The notes under the pieces: generated by a model | Told to the model about the DNA's origin: nothing | The model's database searches: none | Seen by the model: only the letters and a program-made list of their open reading frames with translations | Shown here: positions 50,101 to 53,985 of the stretch, piece by piece | How positions within the stretch are numbered: position 1 is the stretch's first letter | Layout of the letters: each line of letters starts with the position of its first letter | Source: Zantedeschia hybrid cultivar | Taxonomy: Eukaryota; Streptophyta; Magnoliopsida; Alismatales; Araceae | Direction of reading: 5' to 3' | Length of the DNA stretch: 64,000 nt | Assembly (NCBI GenBank): GCA_030544215.1 | Contig: JARZZO010000010.1 | Coordinates: 56,709,564-56,773,563, forward strand | Program-made: the position numbers and the translations under genes

Positions 50101-53100
50101 TGTGGTTCGAGTATTTTTGGAGCTATAAGCAATTAGCTACAACAATTAGTTGGGACCTAGAAGACAGTTGATGTGAGAAGAGAAGACCTAAGAAAACTTG
50201 TTCATCTTGGTGGTCTAATGTCCTGTAAATGAAGATAGCCTGCACTGATTAGAATTCAGTGTCAAGAGGAGACTAAAGTTATAGAAGCTAAAGTTCAGGC
50301 ATCAGATCTTAGCTACTACTGTAGCTTGATTTACAACACTATCATTTTCTCACTAAGCTTACTATTCTATTTTATTTTCCCTTTTTTATTTGTTCTTCAG
50401 GCATAAGATACTTTACTATTGTGCATGATTACAGACTGATATCTAATTTATATAATATGCATTTTGATAATATCTATACATTTCACTAGCTATATGTGTA
50501 GTGATTTTATTTTGTCTTAAATGATTAATTTTATTGTTATTGTACATAAATCTTTTGTCTCATTATTGTGGACACTTCCATAGTTGTCAAGGTACCAAGT
50601 CGACCCAAGGCATTCCCGGGGAGCCTAAGCCCTAAAGCGTTAAGGCGGCCGCTTAAGCGGTGACTTAGGCGCCTCCTTAAAATATATATGAAGTATATTC
50701 ATATTAACTGTGGATTCATCAACATAAACAAAAAATAGAAGAAAATCAACTTTACTGTGAAAATTGAAAGTAATTAATCTACTATGGGATAATTGACTTG
50801 AACATATATGAAACAAATCAATCACAATAAATATTAAAATTGAAACAAATTAATTAGCATGAAAGAATTCACTTGAATTGAATATATAAAAACAACTCAA
50901 TCATGATAAAATTGAAAGAGATTAATCTACAAACTTATGAATTAATTTGAGTACATAAGAACAAAACAATTAAAGATAATAAAAAATTTAAGATGAGAGG
51001 TATTGACCTCAGATTTTCCGACTTCTTCAGTAAAACCTACAACCATGGTTATACAATACACACAAAACAAATACTAAGATTGTATCACAAGATTGAAGAA
51101 TTGCAACTAATAACTATATATTTTAAAATAACAACAAATGAAAATCTTGTGGGACTGTGTGTGTGTGAGTGCGACAGTGGGACTCTGTGTGTGTGAGAGA
51201 GAGAGGGCATTGGGCCCCTATATGTGTGTACACAGTCACACACATAGTGGAGTGTATGAGACAGAGGGCTTTGGCTCCTGTATGTGTGCAGTGTACCCAG
51301 TTACAGAGAGAGAGAGAGCAAGAGAGAGAGCTCACTAGATGGCATCGGCGACGGTGATGATCGGAGAACGACGTGGTGGCCGGGGATCGTGGCGGTGGCG
51401 GCGAGGCTGGTGAACCTTAGCAGCGTCGGTATTCAAACCAGGGAGGGAGGGGAGCGAAAGGGGGACACGGGAGTGTCGGGTTCGGGGTGGTGCGAAAGGG
51501 TTTTAAGTGGGGAGCAGTTATTGGGCGGGATGGGTCCAGGCGCGTGCTAGGCACCCAGGCACCTTGGGCGGGCCGCTTGGGCTGCCTAAGCGGGCGCCTG
51601 GCCTGCCTTTCATGGGCCGATGAAAGGCGGCCCAGCGCCTTGCTTCTCTACCAGCGCCTTTGTGCCAAGGCGCTGCTTAGGCGCACGCCTAAGCGGTGCC
51701 TTGACAACTATGACCACTTCTGAACTAAACTAGGATTTGGCAACTTCCATAGGGAGCCATTTCATGCCCATTAACTGGTGTATGTTGTGCTTTTGACAAC
51801 ACTAGTAAAGGGTTAGTTTTTGGCTAGCAGCCCTTAGAAAAGTTGTTCAATTCTCCAGGATTTCATCTTCCAACCAAGTCACAAGTAGACCCCATATTGA
51901 TAGGATAAGACTTCATGATGATGACGATGATATGACATTGAATTGCTTTTATTTGTTTCATGATTGCAGGACCCAGTCATCAAGCAAATGGCAGAACAAA
52001 TTGCACAGGATCCGTCATTCACCCAGATGGCTGAACAACTCCAGACAAGTGTTCAAGTTGCAGGCGAAGGTGGTATACCTCAGATGGATCCTCAGCAATA
52101 TATCTCAACCATGCAACAAGTCATGCAAAATCCACAGTTCATGACCATGGCTGAACACCTTGGGAATGCTCTAATGCAGGTGACGATGACCTCCATGGTT
52201 TTGTTTTCTTCCTGTGTGAGATGATTTTCTTTACTTACATCAGTCAAGTGAAACCTAATCCCTTTCACCGTCTTTTTAAGGATCCTTCTATGTCTAGAAT
52301 GATGGATAGTCTCACCAATCCATCCAGTAGAGAACAGCTTGAAGAACGAATGGCTCACATCAAGGATGATCCATCACTTAAGCCAATTCTTGATGAGATT
52401 GAGACTGGAGGTCCAGCAGCAATGATGAAGTATGAGACTAGACATTACTGTCCATCAGTGATCTTTTATATGCTTCAATATAATCCTTTTCTTTCTCTTG
52501 GTTTTAGGTATTGGAATGATGCTGAAGTCCTGCAAAAGCTAGGTCAAGCAATGGGCGTTGGGGCATCGGGAGATACTGAGACATCAACTGAGTTGTCTGG
52601 ACCAGAGGAAGCTGAAGAAGAAGCTGGCAATGAGGATGAATCTGTTCTTCATCATGCTGCAAGCATTGGTGATGTTGAGGTATTGTTCATATTGATGCAT
52701 TCTTCTATTTTTCCATCTTTTATTGAAAAACATGTGAAGGATATGATGGATGATGATGTTGATTCTTTTCTGGTAGTAGCCATTTATTTTGGCTTGATTC
52801 TAGTTAGGATCTTTTTTTATCTTTGAGGTGGTTACATCTTGTCAAATAAAATATTCATTTTGTGTTATAAGATTGTGTATAATATGGAAGAAAAATCTGA
52901 TTGTCACTTAATGTGTCATGTTTCGTGCTTTTCTGTTGCATCACAAAACTGCATAACATTATCTTGCCAAGGAGTATCTGCCTACAACTGTGCATGATCT
53001 CTAAATGCAGAAGACACTTTCTTTGTTTTGAAGAGGAGTGACAGTGATGGACAAGTTTTAGGTTTATGCGTGCTTCTTTCGGGATCTTCTCTGCTCTTTT

Positions 53101-53603
53101 CTGTGTGATGTAGCTGAAGCCTTAGTTTGCTCCTTTTGCTTGACCATAGCCTTCTTGTCCTCTAGGGTATACTTTCCTTGTGCTACATCCCACTTTTACG
53201 TTATGTTGAGAACATTCATCTTAGGGCCTTATAACTGGTGTAGATTTATTCTCAATATCTCTGTTCATAGTTGGAGGGGGGTGGGGGTGATTAGTTCTAT
53301 TTATTGGTGGGAGAGGATCCTCTCCTCTACCCACCTGGTTTTATTTTCAATAAAATTGGTGGTACCATCCACACCTTTCAAAAACAAACCACTTCTGCAT
53401 TATGTTATGCATTAAATTCATGTTTTAGACCCCCCCCCCTCCCGCAAAAAAGAAAAGAAAAGAAAAGAAGGGCAAAGAAAGAATGATTTATGTGTTCAAT
53501 GTTTCTCTAGGGTTTGAAGAATGCATTGGCTGGTGGAGCAGATAAAGATGAAGAAGATTCGGAGGGAAGAACAGCTTTGCATTTTGCATGTGGCTATGGG
53601 GAG
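14221..53603 (+). CDS. AKR2: AKR2-type ankyrin protein, six exons, 3' end beyond window
   Basis: Joining 14221-14236, 16357-16505, 51970-52179, 52281-52429, 52508-52679 and 53511-53603 gives 789 nt (263 codons) without a stop. The protein starts MAGNQDDKPTPAEG. A disordered acidic N-terminus is followed by STI1-like helices (DPVIKQMAEQIAQDPSF, MQQVMQNPQFMTMAEHLG, then DPSLKPILDEI and GGPAAMMKYWNDAEVLQKLG). Next come an acidic linker and the first ankyrin repeat (EDSEGRTALHFACGYGE). This order matches Arabidopsis AKR2A/B (about 340 residues). AKR2 is a cytosolic factor that binds the transmembrane segment of chloroplast outer-envelope proteins and delivers them to the envelope; its ankyrin repeats bind plastid lipids. 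About 80 C-terminal residues lie beyond base 64000. Family assignment is firm; function is inferred from homologues. Confidence 0.93.
14506..14547. repeat. ACGCTC hexanucleotide microsatellite
   Basis: Six to seven tandem copies of ACGCTC lie 270 bp inside AKR2 intron 1. In one frame it reads as Arg-Ser repeats, but no exon is supported. Confidence 0.9.
14680..15050. mobile_element. Fold-back MITE in AKR2 intron 1
   Basis: Long inverted arms lie at 14680-14755 and 14975-15050. The outer part pairs AGGGGTCCCGTTGCCACTGG with the reverse complement of the right end, AGGGATCCATTGCCACTGG, and continues through TAAAAGTG / CAAAAGTG. The inner part pairs TTGGATCTCAAATTTTAA exactly. No coding content is present, and I could not define a clean target duplication. 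Confidence 0.7.
16357..16505 (+). CDS. AKR2: AKR2 exon 2
   Basis: This 149-nt exon encodes DKPTPAEGKDAKTE through NPYDFSALQGLLN, the disordered N-terminus leading into the first STI1-like helix. Acceptor TTTTTAG and donor TTAAT|GTATAT are canonical. It ends in phase 0 at the codon for Asn, matching the homologous ...LN|DP junction. Confidence 0.92.
16506..17739. other. Intron DNA, no recognised feature
   Basis: AT-rich intron sequence. The part 17085-17330 has a TATATAAGG box and LTR-like flavour but no definable ends. The frame at 17454-17699 has no recognised family. Confidence 0.4.
17740..18608. mobile_element. Left half of a hAT-like relic with GATCGG-rich end
   Basis: Bases 17740-18060 are dense in GATCGG, GATCGGCC and ATCGGGCGATC words. 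A matching GATCGG-rich block lies at 31915-32345, after a hAT transposase-like C-terminus. Removing gypsy element A (18609-30455) brings the two halves to within 1.5 kb of each other. The flank 18070-18608 is not identified. The termini are not clear enough to define TIRs. Confidence 0.4.
18604..18608. other. Target site duplication CTAGA, left copy (element A)
   Basis: CTAGA immediately precedes TGTTGGGCC, the 5' end of the LTR. It is repeated at 30456-30460 after the 3' LTR, which is the 5-bp duplication expected of an LTR retrotransposon. Confidence 0.9.
18609..20563 (+). repeat. Element A 5' LTR
   Basis: This LTR of 1,955 bp begins TGTTGGGCC and ends CACAAACA. U3 holds a CCGGTGG-rich promoter-proximal segment. 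The TATA position reads CCTGTAAGTT (about 18868), mutated relative to the CCTATAAATT of the 3' LTR. Two stem-loops lie in U5 (20323-20340 and 20349-20366). Confidence 0.92.
20323..20366 (+). promoter_or_regulatory. Conserved U5 double stem-loop, LTR A 5' copy
   Basis: SL1 pairs GTTGAGC with GCTCGAC around GGTT. SL2 (20349-20366) pairs CACTGAT with GTTAGTG around CGAG using G-U pairs. They are separated by GTAATTAA and preceded by GGTTAATCAAG. The same module occurs in LTRs B, C and D. The RNA role is inferred from pairing. Confidence 0.65.
20564..20585 (+). other. Primer binding site-like sequence, element A
   Basis: GATGGCATGTCCGGTGGGA follows the 5' LTR directly. It is a degenerate version of GATGGCAACTCCACTGGGGA at the same place in element D. 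Tat/Ogre elements use a related TGGCGACTCC-type site matching tRNA-Arg (recalled, not checked). Confidence 0.6.
20648..21550 (+). pseudogene. Element A leader ORFs before gag
   Basis: Two frames (20648-21127 and 21155-21550) precede gag. The first contains GTLVVATYARCGYLTTP and PAMIGSPYFLG, with counterparts in element D near 57,930-58,030 (PLVVANHIRYGYLATP). The second has repeated MPRAGGNFMPRNG-like units and KKMWVTKEEA, similar to MKNIWVNKR in element D. Conservation between two elements suggests a shared leader protein or gag N-terminus. I know no named domain for it. Confidence 0.5.
22041..23170 (+). pseudogene. Element A gag with retrotransposon gag domain
   Basis: The frame 22041-22523 holds the retrotrans_gag core: KFTRYDGEGSAQEHIAHY, LLRFFSTSLTDIAFQWY, then SWEVMQKKFLDRF. 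After a TAA at 22521 the same reading continues ESATDYINRWQNLCMKC and ends in a Cys/His knuckle-like EPNYCMYHRMLGHVLEDC with further stops (22686, 22788, 23076). Gag would package RNA into virus-like particles. Several stops show that this copy is dead. A homologous gag lies in element D at 59,474-59,810. Confidence 0.8.
23265..23650 (+). repeat. Three 120-126 bp tandem repeats in gag
   Basis: Three units begin near 23271, 23391 and 23511. Each encodes a variant of PPAAPTPEGSIVAALEEIQMNMSRLSHRQ. The second and third units vary and include a stop near 23482. Copy number differences here would change gag length in frame. Confidence 0.8.
23553..24206 (+). CDS. Second gag C-terminal module, element A
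   Basis: An uninterrupted 217-codon frame begins MAALEGIYVSLGQISHQQ, passes through PYSFSKEKIQELFELCM and ends with APNYCPYHRFITHPIERC...VEKLIQEGKINMGKYLVNPPQ. The last part repeats the knuckle-like segment of 23020-23165 (PNYCMYHRMLGHVLEDC...EMGKYLVDPPQ), so the gag C-terminus is duplicated within the element. The C-x2-H...H-x4-C spacing suggests metal binding. The frame is open, unlike the first copy. No protease follows it. Confidence 0.6.
   Translation: MAALEGIYVSLGQISHQQYEVIQVMEGLARQWTEVLTMDRVNRPFSFEEPGPECSCPLKKKDKLIIDLNEAQEAHYREGMMLKWKGCESHNNTPDATFAARQSSRGKQVAGAETWINFKDTESLAKKLKKPYSFSKEKIQELFELCMSRKSIILPKPKKEEEMHRTGAPNYCPYHRFITHPIERCFVFKDEVEKLIQEGKINMGKYLVNPPQLHAIT
24240..24495 (+). 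repeat. 240-bp module, first copy, element A
   Basis: It begins with an A-run and GGTGGGGCTTAAAAAACGAGG and continues through CCCTACTGTGTGAAAAC to the GTTAGTTAAAA end. A related copy lies at 26940-27185. The two copies bracket the minisatellite arrays. Confidence 0.75.
24895..25750 (+). repeat. Minisatellite array 1 (GAGGCGTTGTATC), element A
   Basis: Degenerate units contain a CGCCCCGAGGAGGCG hairpin core and GTTGTATCCTAAAATT. Many units add a spacer with CACCAGTCCCACTGGCGTGC. Each core pairs CGCC with GGCG over a 7-nt loop. A variant TTGCTCCTAGGAGGCAA keeps pairing by compensatory change. Confidence 0.8.
25755..26240 (+). repeat. Minisatellite array 2 (CGGGAGGCGTTAAACC), element A
   Basis: About a dozen units of roughly 30-35 bp have the core CGCCTACGGGAGGCG and then TTAAACCCCGAAATTT. 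The core is again a CGCC/GGCG stem with a 7-nt loop, so array 2 appears to be a derivative of array 1. Confidence 0.8.
26270..26937 (+). repeat. Minisatellite array 3 (42-bp units), element A
   Basis: About 16 units of 42 bp contain CAGGGAAGACTCAGTTCCCT and GAAATTCCTTAGCGGTTCT. AGGGAA and TTCCCT pair over the 7-nt GACTCAG loop. Because 42 is divisible by 3, an open frame runs through many units (26091-26666), but this looks like a by-product of the repeat. Confidence 0.9.
26940..27185 (+). repeat. 240-bp module, second copy, element A
   Basis: It starts TTGGGGCTTAAAAATGAGG and follows the same order as 24240-24495, including CTGCTGTGTGAAAACCC and CTAGTATTAGTTT. The direct repeat lies about 2.7 kb from the first copy. 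Both begin with an A-rich and G-rich purine tract. Confidence 0.75.
27376..27912 (-). pseudogene. Possible antisense ORF of element A
   Basis: Two overlapping minus-strand frames (27912-27376 and 27871-27545) together read like one helical protein with a frameshift: AKIKTIEAANAVRVAK, IAIYSIADAQIAALRQQ, then ILEALLEGELPF and FLQRLEVFHLLVDGLLQSLAG. Some Tat-lineage elements carry an antisense ORF between pol and the 3' LTR, and this occupies that position. No domain is recognised and the frame is not intact, so this stays tentative. Confidence 0.35.
28508..28515 (+). other. Polypurine tract of element A
   Basis: GTGGGGGG lies 4 nt before the 3' LTR start at 28520, where plus-strand priming occurs in LTR retrotransposons. 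Confidence 0.65.
28520..30455 (+). repeat. Element A 3' LTR
   Basis: This LTR of 1,936 bp begins TGTTGGGCC and ends AAACG, with CG in place of the usual CA. It retains a good TATA box, GGCCTATAAATT (about 28759-28770). Its middle part (about 29450-30180) is nearly identical to 19560-20280 of the 5' LTR, while the first 900 bp differ much more. SL1 lies at 30216-30233 and SL2 at 30242-30259. Confidence 0.92.
30456..30460. other. Target site duplication CTAGA, right copy (element A)
   Basis: It matches 18604-18608 exactly and confirms the limits of element A. Confidence 0.9.
30600..31683 (+). pseudogene. C-terminal tail of a hAT-like protein
   Basis: The frame 30850-31167 gives YEAEKQTYRRRRRQLKKTRQ, then a poly-Asp/poly-Gly stretch from a GAT/GGT repeat (30955-31020), then a Ser/Tyr/Gln-rich tail. 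Such acidic, Gly-rich and Tyr/Ser/Gln-rich tails follow the hATC domain in plant DUF659/hAT proteins. The frame is destroyed by the 91-bp tandem repeat and ends YMQSDYGPLVQTYESDDEGSQM at 31681. The catalytic part is absent. The family call rests on composition and on the GATCGG-rich ends around it. Confidence 0.4.
31271..31553 (+). repeat. 91-bp tandem repeat, three copies
   Basis: Three near-identical units start near 31276, 31367 and 31458. Each contains GTCATTTTTGTCCCTCCAG and CAACAAGCATACACACCT. Since 91 is not a multiple of 3, each copy shifts the reading frame. The high identity suggests recent duplication. Confidence 0.9.
31915..32345. repeat. GATCGG-rich right end of hAT-like relic
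   Basis: The region is dense in GATCGG, GATCGGCCGATC and ATCCGGATCGG words, like 17740-18060. It is interpreted as the subterminal region of the relic that element A split. Confidence 0.45.
32346..33260. other. Intron DNA, no firm feature
   Basis: AT-rich DNA to about 32,880, then a T-run and a CTG/CTT-rich segment (33000-33130). The frames here are low-complexity. The 32,640-32,900 part looks LTR-like but has no definable ends. Confidence 0.35.
33269..34384. mobile_element. Non-autonomous hAT element with internal duplication
   Basis: The ends are TAGGGGTGTTCAC and GTGAACACCCCTA, flanked by a perfect 8-bp duplication CTTCTTGC (33261-33268 and 34385-34392). Subterminal regions are runs of AACCGAACC and AACCAAACC words. 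Inside, the right part is duplicated in tandem with a period of about 358 bp, so a second right terminus ends at 34026 and is followed by CTTCTTAC. There is no coding capacity. Confidence 0.85.
34393..35247. other. Intron DNA between hAT elements, unassigned
   Basis: The frame at 34389-34799 (+) has no recognised domain. No repeat ends were found. Confidence 0.4.
35256..35756. mobile_element. 501-bp hAT MITE
   Basis: Terminal repeats are CTATGTAGTCAAAGGCGA and, from the right end, CTATGTTATCAAAGGCAA. Perfect 8-bp duplications GCTGAGTG flank it (35248-35255 and 35757-35764). Subterminal sequence is rich in GCCTAGGCG and GGCGATCGC words. No coding content is present. Confidence 0.88.
36024..36110. 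mobile_element. Single end of a GTTGTCAAGGC-type hAT MITE
   Basis: GGCATGGTTGTCAAGGCATCC, followed by GGCGCCGAGG-type words, resembles the end of the element at 50579. I found no partner end within the next kilobase, so it appears truncated. Confidence 0.45.
36111..36649. other. AT-rich stretch, nothing recognised
   Basis: No coding potential or repeat structure stood out here. Confidence 0.4.
36650..36905 (+). repeat. Dispersed repeat, copy 1 (inverted to 45290-45600)
   Basis: TACTTTCTTTCTCAG, GTGACTCATCC, CTTCGGACACTC and AACCACATAGTCCAT appear in this order. They appear in the same order on the reverse strand at 45600-45290. This is an unnamed repeat family, possibly an older LTR. Confidence 0.65.
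37521..37700. mobile_element. 180-bp hAT MITE made of GGTACC/CCGG words
   Basis: Ends CAAGGATGGCAGTACCGG and, from the right, CATGGATGGCAGTACCGG, are flanked by a perfect 8-bp duplication CCCCTACT (37513-37520 and 37701-37708). The interior is almost wholly ACCGGT and GGTACC words, so it can fold on itself extensively. It lies in the U3 of LTR B, upstream of the TATA box. Confidence 0.9.
37920..37934 (+). promoter_or_regulatory. TATA box of LTR B
   Basis: CTTGGCCTATAAAAAG follows a CCACCGGTGG/GGCACC-rich segment. The same arrangement precedes the TATA boxes of LTRs A, C and D. Confidence 0.7.
38073..38112. repeat. TA microsatellite in R of LTR B
   Basis: About 20 TA dinucleotides lie between the TATA box and the AATAAAG signal. 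Confidence 0.95.
38163..38634 (+). repeat. Covarying hairpin series in U5 of LTR B
   Basis: Nine hairpins share GGTT on the left, mostly a TATTGGT-type loop and usually ACC/GCC on the right, but have different stems. TACTCT/AGAGTA is at 38202 and 38395, CATTCT/AGAATG at 38238 with a short TAAT loop, TATTTC/GAAATA at 38356 and CCTTCA/TGAAGG at 38609. Copies at 38163, 38272, 38432 and 38467 have one or two mismatches. The first four and the next four form a tandem duplication of about 195 bp. They lie after the polyadenylation signal and so belong to U5. Confidence 0.75.
39052..39094 (+). promoter_or_regulatory. Conserved U5 double stem-loop, LTR B
   Basis: SL1 (39052-39068) pairs ACCAATCA with TGATTGGT. 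SL2 (39077-39094) pairs CACTGAC with GTCAATG around CGAG, with one mismatch. GGTTAATCAAGGG precedes and GGGGAGAGGTCA follows. Confidence 0.65.
39292..39810. other. Intron DNA, nothing recognised
   Basis: AT-rich, with a G10 run near 39712. No element ends or coding sequence were identified. Confidence 0.4.
39811..39990. repeat. Short tandem array (about 53-bp units)
   Basis: Four degenerate units contain TTAGTGAGTTAAGTGAGAATTCATT. The first two are nearly identical; the last two drift (TTAGCGAG, TTGGTGAG). Confidence 0.75.
39991..40569. other. AT-rich intron DNA, nothing recognised
   Basis: No coding or repeat structure could be supported. Confidence 0.4.
40570..40800 (-). pseudogene. PIF/Harbinger transposase C-terminal scrap
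   Basis: The minus strand reads IARCILHNYV, then DRKDEVTPYEEDRLLGN and ELRQKAVALAMWERR. This matches the end of plant HARBI1-like transposases, where a C-ILHN motif is followed by an acidic tail and an LA-MW-R helix. A stop follows ILHNYV, and the catalytic DDE part is missing. Confidence 0.55.
40801..41482. other. Intron DNA, nothing firm
   Basis: The frame 40912-41142 has no recognised domain. No element termini were found. Confidence 0.4.
42480..43720 (+). repeat. Tandem GGTTCTTCCATATTGGTTGG array in U5 of LTR C
   Basis: About 14 units of 70-90 bp begin with GGTTCTTCCATATTGGTTGG and GGCCAT and continue with AT-rich spacers of AATTAATAAATTAA type. The unit core keeps the GGTT-stem-TATTGGT-stem-GCC plan of the LTR B hairpins, but its stem CTTCCA/TGGTTG has only four of six pairs. 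It appears to be an amplified variant. Confidence 0.85.
43760..44130 (+). repeat. Covarying hairpin series in U5 of LTR C
   Basis: Hairpins with the same plan but different stems occur here: CATTCG/TGAATG at 43760 (G-T at one pair), CTATCC/GGATTG at 43796, CACTCT/AGAGTG at 43833, a CATCCC-type stem at 43875, CATTTA/TAAATG at 44065 and CCTTCA/TGAAGG at 44105. The loop is TATTGGT or a close relative. The last has a direct counterpart in LTR B at 38609. Confidence 0.75.
44468..44510 (+). promoter_or_regulatory. Conserved U5 double stem-loop, LTR C
   Basis: SL1 (44468-44484) pairs ACCAATC with GATTGGT around TTT. SL2 (44493-44510) pairs CACTGGC with GTTAGTA using G-U pairs and one mismatch at the base. 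GGTTAATCAAGAG precedes it. Confidence 0.6.
44724..45289. other. Intron DNA, nothing recognised
   Basis: AT-rich. No coding sequence or element ends were seen. Confidence 0.4.
45290..45600 (-). repeat. Dispersed repeat, copy 2 (inverted to 36650-36905)
   Basis: On the minus strand the order of shared words is the same as at 36650-36905, with moderate divergence. With copy 1 it forms a 9-kb-spaced inverted pair flanking solo LTRs B and C. Confidence 0.65.
45601..46863. other. Intron DNA, nothing recognised
   Basis: Minus-strand frames at 45804-46097 and 46391-46808 lack known domains and look like chance openings in AT/CT-rich DNA. Confidence 0.35.
46867..47506. mobile_element. MITE with GGGGTGTTTGG-type ends
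   Basis: The left end is TGGGGTGTTTGGAAACAG. The right end in reverse complement is TAGGGTGTTTGTTTACCG. TAA flanks both sides (46864-46866 and about 47508-47510), which suggests a PIF/Harbinger (Tourist-like) MITE. The TIR identity is modest, so the superfamily is provisional. Confidence 0.5.
47640..47890 (-). pseudogene. LINE RT finger region, inverted 5' segment
   Basis: The minus strand reads LKEIIDGTMDANWSAFVPGS, then ANECVHYKKI, RLDSKNLNQANRERLIRTM and GMGFKEK. It corresponds to the LINE RT block ..QSAFVPGR.I.DN...E.....LD..KAYD.V.W..L...M..MGF, with the KAYD motif degraded. The continuation of the RT (from about 47945) lies next to it on the opposite strand, as expected for a twin-priming inversion. 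Confidence 0.7.
47945..48935 (+). pseudogene. LINE RT palm/thumb, sense 3' segment
   Basis: The + strand continues the RT: CHNWISQCISSARMAVLVNG, then RGLRQGDPLSPLLFLVVAQILS and the catalytic box as YAGD instead of YADD (about 48205-48216). After a frameshift come GLKVNLSKSQIVGINV, YFGFPLSPY, LAGWKGRLLSYSGRLVLCRSVL and the M-REMGGLGIKDI block. Recognisable LINE sequence ends at 48935. The mutated catalytic Asp, frameshift and stop codons make it dead. Confidence 0.85.
48936..49640 (-). pseudogene. Zinc-knuckle/DUF4283-like retroelement ORF1 scrap
   Basis: The minus strand gives a Cys-x4-His-x4-Cys knuckle remnant (CGGRGHRWEVC), SYAEVVRGRM, then GLRALVKTGFSKVS. After a frameshift follow HWSFHTAAYPSPRVVVFDV and LISLPRLLMEESLVRELLEEFADLVGV. 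The second block follows the DUF4283 pattern seen in LINE or retroelement ORF1 proteins, which bind nucleic acid. It is tentative because both blocks are short and degraded. The segment is more GC-rich than its surroundings. Confidence 0.4.
49975..50190 (+). pseudogene. LINE C-terminal scrap
   Basis: MMVTKMQMLR, then TRKGLKARLETKF and VGMAPTSVKIQNRSG, resembles the LINE RT C-terminus (EMRMLRWM.G.TR.DRIRN...VGVAPI..K). Stops and a frameshift are present. The rest of 49640-50578 holds nothing firm. Confidence 0.45.
50579..51712. mobile_element. 1.13-kb non-autonomous hAT element
   Basis: The ends CATAGTTGTCAAGG and CCTTGACAACTATG are perfect inverted repeats. The flanks GACACTTC (50571-50578) and ACCACTTC (51713-51720) match at 6 of 8. 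Subterminal sequence repeats GCCTAAGC and GGCGCCTAGGC words. The interior has GT and GA simple repeats (51150-51330). No transposase is encoded. It sits 250 bp upstream of AKR2 exon 3. Confidence 0.85.
51970..52179 (+). CDS. AKR2: AKR2 exon 3
   Basis: This 210-nt, phase-0 exon of 70 codons covers DPVIKQMAEQIAQDPSF through AEHLGNALMQ, the first STI1-like helical array. Acceptor TTGCAG and donor CAG|GTGACG are canonical. It follows the 35-kb intron. Confidence 0.95.
52281..52429 (+). CDS. AKR2: AKR2 exon 4
   Basis: A 149-nt exon covering DPSMSRMMDSLTNPSSREQ through IETGGPAAMMK. The acceptor is TTTTTAAG and the donor AA|GTATGA, so the Lys codon is split and completed by exon 5. The preceding intron is 101 bp. 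Confidence 0.93.
52508..52679 (+). CDS. AKR2: AKR2 exon 5
   Basis: This 172-nt exon starts with the G that completes Lys and continues YWNDAEVLQKLGQAMGVG, an acidic linker, then LHHAASIGDVE. The acceptor is GTTTTAG and the donor GAG|GTATTG. The preceding intron is only 78 bp. Confidence 0.95.
53511..53603 (+). CDS. AKR2: AKR2 exon 6
   Basis: A 93-nt exon (31 codons) encoding GLKNALAGGADKDEEDSEG and RTALHFACGYGE, the start of the ankyrin repeats. The acceptor is TTTCTCTAG and the donor GAG|GTAACG. No further AKR2 exon is visible to base 64000. Confidence 0.95.
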
Positions 53604-53985
53604 GTAACGTGTTTATGGTTCCTCAAAAGAATTATATGGTTACTTCATTTTAGCAGACTAAGATGTGGAAAAAACATTAACCTTGATTGACAAAATATTC
53701 CTTTTTATGGATAAAATAATTCCCTTCTAATTCTCAATTATCATATTTAACTATTGAAACTAGACACGTCTGTTGTTTTGTTGTTCATTTTACTTTGTAT
53801 CATGTCTCAGGGCTAGTGACAACTGTAGTTCAAACTTTTTATTTTACTTGGATTTTGTCTATCTTATAGTTTACTAACTTTTGTGAGGCTACAGTAATAA
53901 CATTAGGATAGTCATCCACCGTTTTCCCTGGAAAAAAATGACAATGGAAAAAAAAAGAAAAAGAAAACATGTCTTCCTAGGAGGG

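Larger units (their letters stand above)
16506..51969 (+). other. AKR2: AKR2 intron 2, 35,464 bp, transposon-filled
   Basis: The donor is GTATAT at 16506 and the acceptor TGATTGCAG at 51961-51969. Nearly all of the interior with an assignable origin is transposable: gypsy element A, solo LTRs B and C, four or more hAT-type elements, a Harbinger scrap and inverted LINE pieces. No competing host exon was found. The flanking exons join in phase and match the family, which supports splicing across the whole distance. Confidence 0.85.
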
